In this document: positions 60,601 through 64,000 of the stretch, piece after piece
How the letters are laid out: each line of letters starts with the position of its first letter
Numbering within the stretch: the stretch's first letter is position 1
Assembly: GCA_964598765.1 (NCBI GenBank)
Contig: CAZRCZ010000015.1
Span: 59,493-123,492, forward strand
DNA length: 64,000 nt
Source of the DNA: CAZRCZ01 sp964598765
GTDB lineage: Bacteria; Sumerlaeota; Sumerlaeia; MVZB01; JAJFLK01
Reading direction: 5' to 3'
Program-made: the position numbers and the translations under genes
The notes under the pieces: model-generated
What the model saw: only the letters and a program-made list of their open reading frames with translations
Database searches by the model: none
Told to the model about the DNA's origin: nothing

Positions 60601-61580
60601 CGATGGGAGGCGACGCGGTCAACATCGCCGAGCCTCCTTATTCCAATCGCCGGACGGTTTACGGATTCGTCGAGCGGCAGAATCTTCCCGGTGTGTTTCG
60701 CATGTTCGACTTCGCCAGTCCCGACGCGACCAGCCCGCAACGCCACGAAACGACGGTCCCGCAACAGGCGCTCTTCATGATGAACAGCCCGTTCGTGGTC
60801 AATCTGGCCAAAAACTGGACCGACCGCGGCGAGATCAAGAATGAGAAAAAAGCGACGACGCGGATCGAGGAATTTTATCGCCTCGCCTACGGGCGCGATC
60901 CATCCCCGAAAGAAATCGGCTTGGGATTGGACTTCTTGGTGAGCCAAGCTTTTCACAAAACCGATGGCCTCGCGCAAAATTGGCAATACGGGTGGGGGGA
61001 ATTCGACGAGACGAAGCAGACGGTCAAAGGTTTTGAGCCGCTTCCCCATTGGTCCGGAACCGGTTGGCGCGGAGGCGAAAAATTGCCCGACCCAAAACTG
61101 GGATGGGTTTATCTCAATCGGCGCGGAGGTCATCCCGGCCACGACGCGCAACATTGCGCCATCCGCCGCTGGATCGCGCCCCGCGACGGCGTCGTTTCCA
61201 TTTCCGGAACCATCGAGCAGATGAACGAAGCGGGGGACGGCATCGCCGCGTGGATCGTGGCCGACGCCTCTGGCTCGTTGGGAAATTGGACGGTTCACAA
61301 CACAAGAGTCGAATCCCCGGTGGCGCGCGTCGAGGTTCATCGCGGCGAGACGATTGATTTCATCGTCGCCCCGCGCGCCAACGAAGTTTCCGATGAATTC
61401 AACTGGGCGCCGAAAATCCAAATGGTCGAGGAACGACTGGCGGCCAACCGACTCGCCGACGCCGAAAATCATTGGGACTCCGCCGAGGATTTCGCCGGTC
61501 CGCCGGAAAAGCAACTCTCCGCATGGGAGCAATACGCGCAGACGTTGCTCATGACCAATGAGTTTGCGTTTGTGGATTAA
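57660..61580 (+). CDS. Planctomycete-type cytochrome with DUF1549 and DUF1553 domains
   Basis: About 1306 residues. Signal segment (FLALLSLGALALARVARS), an N-terminal coiled coil (KKKAEEARKALSAS; AELTKLEKEIADLKSQTDAD), then a PSCyt1 heme site NCFSCHGPMKQKSGLRLDSR, a DUF1549 block (FDLIGLPPTPEEIAAFEAD; DRLLASPRYGERWGRYWLDV) and a DUF1553 block (RVIVNRVWLNHFGAGLVKTP; SLKKLHRLIMLSSVYQQS). It ends in a beta-rich PSD1-like tail. Such proteins are hallmarks of Planctomycetes and related phyla; they are thought to be secreted or periplasmic and to work in polysaccharide breakdown. The partner DUF1501 gene is not found downstream. ATG 57660; GTG 57651 is an alternative. Confidence 0.92.
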   Translation: MKRRSTFLALLSLGALALARVARSEDSAPPADVEKLVQTLERLGNDPKALNATIEALKKKAEEARKALSASKPASDQTNSNLDSKSKRAEALKAEIQKTAAQLDASKAELTKLEKEIADLKSQTDADKQKQSATSAELSALERALEILNLVAKPDADPKPKSDAKADAPAKAQPLAQSVQSEVPSPKAQTANPKPENPTADKIAPEAAEFFENKIRPVLAQNCFSCHGPMKQKSGLRLDSREAMLKGGDRGAAVAPGDPDKSLVIQAIRYDGEPKMPPDKKLPQEAIDALTQWVKMGAPWPTVKSSDASANAAVPNPIADARQKHWAFKPIQNSAVPRVKNTTWASTPIDNFILAKLEEKGIAPSPKADRRTLIRRATFDLIGLPPTPEEIAAFEADASPDAFAKVVDRLLASPRYGERWGRYWLDVARYADTKGYTFEEERRYPFSYTYRDYVIRAFNEDVPYDRFITEQIAADQLDLKEDKRPLAAMGFLTLGRRFLNNPHDIIDDRIDVITRGTMGLTVQCARCHDHKFDPIPTADYYSLYGVFSNSVEPADLPLIETPKETDPSYIEFKRELEKRQKEAADYLEGKHAEFLSELRAKAGDYLLATHEAVKTKDEEAFQKLARDRNLQHQILRKWQKLIEETGKKHSPVFAAWNALSALPDDEFTTRSTSVISSIKLNADADHPHNGLVAKSIGEKPPASLKETARRYGELFADADKRWGETLQIYSEISAQPGQEKNEAPKTLPDVAQEEIRQVLYGPAAPGNIAEGETEQLMDLQMRDRIKTLRRSVDTLKATHPGRPARAHVLQDAPKPQDAFILTRGNPGNRGAKVPRQFPEILAGENRKPFEKGSGRLELAQAISSKDNPLTARVIVNRVWLNHFGAGLVKTPSDFGLRSEPPSHPEMLDYLATRFMEEGWSLKKLHRLIMLSSVYQQSSDDNPGTRASDAENRLLWRFNRRRLDFEALRDSVLAVTGKLDLTMGGDAVNIAEPPYSNRRTVYGFVERQNLPGVFRMFDFASPDATSPQRHETTVPQQALFMMNSPFVVNLAKNWTDRGEIKNEKKATTRIEEFYRLAYGRDPSPKEIGLGLDFLVSQAFHKTDGLAQNWQYGWGEFDETKQTVKGFEPLPHWSGTGWRGGEKLPDPKLGWVYLNRRGGHPGHDAQHCAIRRWIAPRDGVVSISGTIEQMNEAGDGIAAWIVADASGSLGNWTVHNTRVESPVARVEVHRGETIDFIVAPRANEVSDEFNWAPKIQMVEERLAANRLADAENHWDSAEDFAGPPEKQLSAWEQYAQTLLMTNEFAFVD

Positions 61581-61585
61581 GATTT

Positions 61586-61883
61586 GTGCCGGATCAGCCA
61601 TCGGGATGCGTCTTTGAATGGGATTCGAACAAAGCAAGGTCCAATTTCCGGAAGCATGGGATCAGCTTCGAGGAAGCCTCAACGGTGTTCGGAGATCCGC
61701 TTGCGTTACTCATGCCGGATCCCGATCACTCCCTTGATGAAGAACGCCATGTCTTGCTTGAGATGTCAAACCGACGTAAGCTGATGGTGGTGTCGTTTGC
61801 GGGAACGTCCGCCATTGACGCGATTGATTTCGGCTAGGCGGGCAACACCAAAGGAAAGATGGCGATATGAAGAAGAAGCTTAA
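61586..61883 (+). pseudogene. BrnT-type toxin with a one-base frameshift
   Basis: Frame 1 reads VFEWDSNKARSNFRKHGISF and EEASTVFGDPLALLMPDPDH as in BrnT, up to VVSF (61787-61798), then leaves the family and stops at 61837. Skipping the G at 61799 restores RERPPLTRLISARRATPKER and WRYEEEA, ending at TAA 61881-61883: the normal BrnT C-terminus, which then overlaps brnA by 17 bases. So the gene carries a +1 insertion (or an equivalent change). BrnT is a ribonuclease toxin; here it is probably inactive unless the frameshift is an assembly error. Confidence 0.88.
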
Positions 61884-62106
61884 TTCCCGCTCCAGTTCGA
61901 ACGACAAGGACACGATGCGCCCCGAATACGATTTTTCAAATGCGGTTCGTGGAACAACGGCATTCCGATACGATCGAGGCGCGAATGTCATCATTATTGA
62001 TCCGGACGTATTGGACGTCTTTCCCGATGGCACGACCGTCAATGAAACTCTCAGGGCGTTGGCGCCCTTAATCCGAAAGGGAAGACGATTGCAAAAGTCT
62101 GCCTGA
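61867..62106 (+). CDS. BrnA-type antitoxin
   Basis: 79 residues. MRPEYDFSNAVRGTTAFRYD followed by RGANVIIIDPDVLDVFPDG and TTVNETLRALAPLIRKG, the ribbon-helix-helix-like antitoxin that partners BrnT. ATG 61867 overlaps the restored end of brnT; an internal ATG (MRPEY) at 61915 would give the shorter form. If brnT is dead, this antitoxin is an orphan that may still repress its promoter. Confidence 0.8.
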   Translation: MKKKLNSRSSSNDKDTMRPEYDFSNAVRGTTAFRYDRGANVIIIDPDVLDVFPDGTTVNETLRALAPLIRKGRRLQKSA

Positions 62107-62168
62107 TAGGATTTCAGCCGAACGGATTCCATCCCATTGGGACGATTCCGCGAGCGATATAAAAGAGG

Positions 62169-62945
62169 ATGCATTCCTTGAAAATTTTACGCCGGGGTTG
62201 CGTCCCAATTGGATTGGTTTTGCTTGCGGTTTTTTCGGCGCAAGCCGAAGAATTCGATTCCGCCGGGGTGAAAATCCACTACGTCGTCCAAGGCAAGGGG
62301 GAGCCGGTCGTTCTCATTCACGGCCTTCACTCCAGCGCGCAGATGAATTGGGGGATGGAGGGGATCATTGATCTCCTCGCCAAGGATTTCCAAGTGATCG
62401 CGCTGGATTGCCGGGGCCACGGGCAATCGGGCAAACCCGAAGCCGAAGGGGAATATGGCGTCAAGATGGTCGAGGACGTCGCCCGTCTTTTGGATCATTT
62501 GAAAATCGGGAAGGCGCAAATCGTCGGCTATTCGATGGGCGGAATGATCGCGGTCAAGTTTATCGTCACGCACCCCGAGCGGACCAAGTCGGCGGTGTTG
62601 GGCGGAATGGGGTGGCTCAAGGCGGGAAGTCCGCTTGAAAAATTTTGGGCCATCATTCCGGAGCGCGAAGGGGCGCGAACTCCGACCGCCTGTTTGCGCG
62701 GCCTGTCACAAATGGGCGTGACCGCCGAAGAGGTCAAAGGGATCAAAGTTCCCGTGACGATGATCGTCGGCACGCGCGATCCTTGTCGGAAGCTCTACGT
62801 TCTCCCCATGCAAAAATTGCGCTCCGATTGGCCGGTCGTCACGATCTCCGCCGCAGGACACATCAATTGCATCATGAAGCCGGAATTCAAAACCCAGTTG
62901 AGGGATGCCCTTCTCAAACAGTCGGCCACGCCGACTCAGAAATGA
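62169..62945 (+). CDS. Secreted alpha/beta hydrolase
   Basis: 258 residues. A signal segment (GLVLLAVFSAQAEE) precedes the fold: PVVLIHGLHSSAQMNWG (oxyanion), nucleophile Ser in VGYSMGGMIA, acid in IVGTRDPCRK, and His in AAGHINCIMK. ALDCRGHGQSGKP is the usual RGxGxS loop. Probably an esterase or lipase-like enzyme acting outside the cytoplasm; substrate unknown. ATG 62169 gives the signal peptide. Confidence 0.85.
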   Translation: MHSLKILRRGCVPIGLVLLAVFSAQAEEFDSAGVKIHYVVQGKGEPVVLIHGLHSSAQMNWGMEGIIDLLAKDFQVIALDCRGHGQSGKPEAEGEYGVKMVEDVARLLDHLKIGKAQIVGYSMGGMIAVKFIVTHPERTKSAVLGGMGWLKAGSPLEKFWAIIPEREGARTPTACLRGLSQMGVTAEEVKGIKVPVTMIVGTRDPCRKLYVLPMQKLRSDWPVVTISAAGHINCIMKPEFKTQLRDALLKQSATPTQK

Positions 62946-62973
62946 ATCGAATCGGCAAGCCGCCGGTCTCCGA

Positions 62974-63453
62974 TCAAGCCCCGACCCAAAAACCGTAATA
63001 ATAGACCATCAATCCGGTGACGACCGTTCCCGTCATGTCGGCGACGGCGATCCACGCCATCGCCTTGTGCTTGGGACTAAACCGGCTCGGTCCCGGAGGA
63101 TTGGGAAATAATTTCAGAGCGAGGGCGATCGTCGAGGTCCACAGAAAAACCGTCGAGACGGAGAAACAAAGGTGAACGCCCAGCAAGCGATGCAGAAATA
63201 GGGTCTCCGCGTAGGGGGAATTTTTTGCCAATTTCCAAAATCCCCCTTGGAGTCTCATGTCGGCCTCAAACAAAACGACGACCAGCAACAAGACCGAACA
63301 TAAACCGATCTGCATTCGCTTGTGCCAAAGATAATTTTTTTTCAGGCGCGCCCAATAAAGACTGAGCGCCAAGGCCGGCAGGACGATCACCAGCGAACAA
63401 ACAACCACGTCGAGCATGAATGACGCCGGCGTTCCCAAAAATCCTCTTCCCAT
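62974..63453 (-). CDS. DUF420-family membrane protein
   Basis: 159 residues with four helices (VVVCSLVIVLPALALSLYWA; IGLCSVLLLVVVLFEAD; HLCFSVSTVFLWTSTIALAL; VADMTGTVVTGLMVYYYGF). The loop KNYLWHKRMQIGLC and the LHRLLGVHL histidines match DUF420, often found with cytochrome oxidase genes (CtaM-like). No oxidase genes are nearby. ATG at 63453. Confidence 0.75.
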   Translation of the reverse strand: MGRGFLGTPASFMLDVVVCSLVIVLPALALSLYWARLKKNYLWHKRMQIGLCSVLLLVVVLFEADMRLQGGFWKLAKNSPYAETLFLHRLLGVHLCFSVSTVFLWTSTIALALKLFPNPPGPSRFSPKHKAMAWIAVADMTGTVVTGLMVYYYGFWVGA

Positions 63454-63465
63454 GGGATAGTTCTA

Positions 63466-63490
63466 AACGCAAAGTCGCAAAGACGCAAAG
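63466..63490. repeat. 'cgcaaagacgcaaag' dispersed repeat arm
   Basis: AACGCAAAGTCGCAAAGACG then CAAAG. The same type is seen in degenerate form at 5809-5833. It lies between the DUF420 gene and the tuf terminator. Confidence 0.55.
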
Positions 63491-63527
63491 AAAAGAAAAA
63501 CCGCCATTGATTTTATCAATGGCGGTT
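63491..63527 (-). terminator. Rho-independent terminator of tuf
   Basis: Perfect 12-bp arms AACCGCCATTGA (63499-63510) and TCAATGGCGGTT (63516-63527), followed on the minus strand by TTTTTCTTTT (complement of 63491-63500). Confidence 0.9.
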
Positions 63528-63555
63528 CTCGCGTTTGGATAGGAAACGAAAACAA

Positions 63556-64000
63556 TTACGCGATGATCTCGCTCACCACGCCCGCGCCGACGGTCTTGCC
63601 CCCTTCGCGGATGGCGAACCGGAGTTCCTTTTCCATGGCGATCGGGCTGATCAATTCGCCGACCAAATCCACGTTGTCCCCCGGCATGACCATCTCCACC
63701 CCTTCGGGCAGAACGACCGACCCGGTCACGTCGGTCGTGCGGAAATAAAACTGCGGGCGATATCCCTTGAAGAAAGGGGAATGGCGTCCACCCTCCTCCT
63801 TGGTCAGGACGTAAACCTTGGCCTTGAACTTGGTGTGCGGCGTGATCGAGCCGGGTTTGCAAATGACCTGTCCGCGCTCGACGTCCTCTTTTTCAATGCC
63901 GCGCAGAAGCAATCCGACGTTGTCGCCGGCCATTCCCTCGTCCAGCACCTTGCGGAACATCTCAACGCCGGTGATGACTGTCTTGGTCGTCGGACGCAGA
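63556..64000 (-). CDS. tuf: Elongation factor Tu (3' end only; start beyond the window)
   Basis: The frame is open to the right edge (RPTTKTVITGVEMFRKVLDE), so the GTPase domain is outside. Visible is the end of domain 2 (GDNVGLLLRGIEKEDVERGQ) and domain 3 (FKAKVYVLTKEEGGRHSPFF; PQFYFRTTDVTGSVVLPEG; ELRFAIREGGKTVGAGVVSE). Delivers aminoacyl-tRNA to the ribosome. Followed by a strong terminator at 63491-63527. Confidence 0.97.
   Translation of the reverse strand, partial: LRPTTKTVITGVEMFRKVLDEGMAGDNVGLLLRGIEKEDVERGQVICKPGSITPHTKFKAKVYVLTKEEGGRHSPFFKGYRPQFYFRTTDVTGSVVLPEGVEMVMPGDNVDLVGELISPIAMEKELRFAIREGGKTVGAGVVSEIIA

Noticed and set aside
1..64000. CRISPR array
   Set aside because: The repeats present are palindromic singles or pairs without regular spacing, and no cas gene is visible.

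Overview
The window reads as a GC-rich, gene-dense bacterial chromosome segment with a planctomycete/PVC-like gene content. The pointers are a DUF1549/DUF1553 cytochrome protein, a PVC-type heme-binding CxxCH protein, tandem secreted sulfatases, a GHL10-type glycosyl-hydrolase-like protein, many TPR-tailed membrane glycosyltransferase-like proteins and an NFLEAQ-type pseudopilin. Candidate phyla such as Sumerlaeota, Hydrogenedentota or Omnitrophota fit as well as PVC proper; this is inference from gene content only.

Layout. 1-7.9 kb: a Ski2-like helicase fused to an OmpR-type winged helix (cut by the left edge), hisC, an AT-richer rhomboid protease, a small antitoxin-like ORF, a DUF2975 membrane protein, nagB and a zinc-ribbon membrane protein. 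7.9-13.6 kb: a coupled cluster of a secreted protein, an active-type sulfatase, a sulfatase paralog lacking its catalytic Cys, and a polytopic membrane protein. 13.6-20.1 kb (minus): a lipoprotein, a 1017-aa PVC heme protein and a JAB-DinG fusion helicase. 20.2-25.7 kb: miaB, then a minus-strand rodA / RNase HI / metal ABC permease / TPR membrane protein operon. 25.8-38.3 kb: envelope functions (GT39-type transferase, FkbM methyltransferase, purple-acid-type phosphatase, O-antigen-ligase-like protein, phosphatidylserine decarboxylase, SGNH hydrolase, ROK kinase), a Phd/PIN toxin-antitoxin pair with a visible promoter-operator, and a strongly promoted orphan secreted protein. 38.4-42.7 kb: tRNA-Ser and an sdhCAB operon that carries an in-frame stop inside sdhA and an AbiEii-like nucleotidyltransferase gene between sdhA and sdhB. 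42.9-54.5 kb: GHL10 protein, ubiD, two phosphohexomutases (pmm/pgm and glmM), a methyltransferase, a ribokinase, an orphan FtsX-type permease and a TPR membrane protein. 54.5-64 kb: a pseudopilin, tsaD, a DUF3108-like protein, the large DUF1549/DUF1553 cytochrome, a frameshifted brnT with brnA, an alpha/beta hydrolase, a DUF420 protein and the 3' end of tuf (cut by the right edge).

The most distinctive theme is a set of short dispersed palindromic repeats of several families. They sit between genes and also inside reading frames, where they keep the frame and become protein: one arm forms the hydrophobic core of a sulfatase signal peptide, others become linkers or loops in the helicase, the second sulfatase, the O-antigen-ligase-like protein, TsaD and a TPR membrane protein. 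Two genes are visibly broken (sdhA by an ochre codon, brnT by a one-base frameshift), and the ribokinase looks like a composition mosaic. These could be real events or assembly errors and are checkable from reads.
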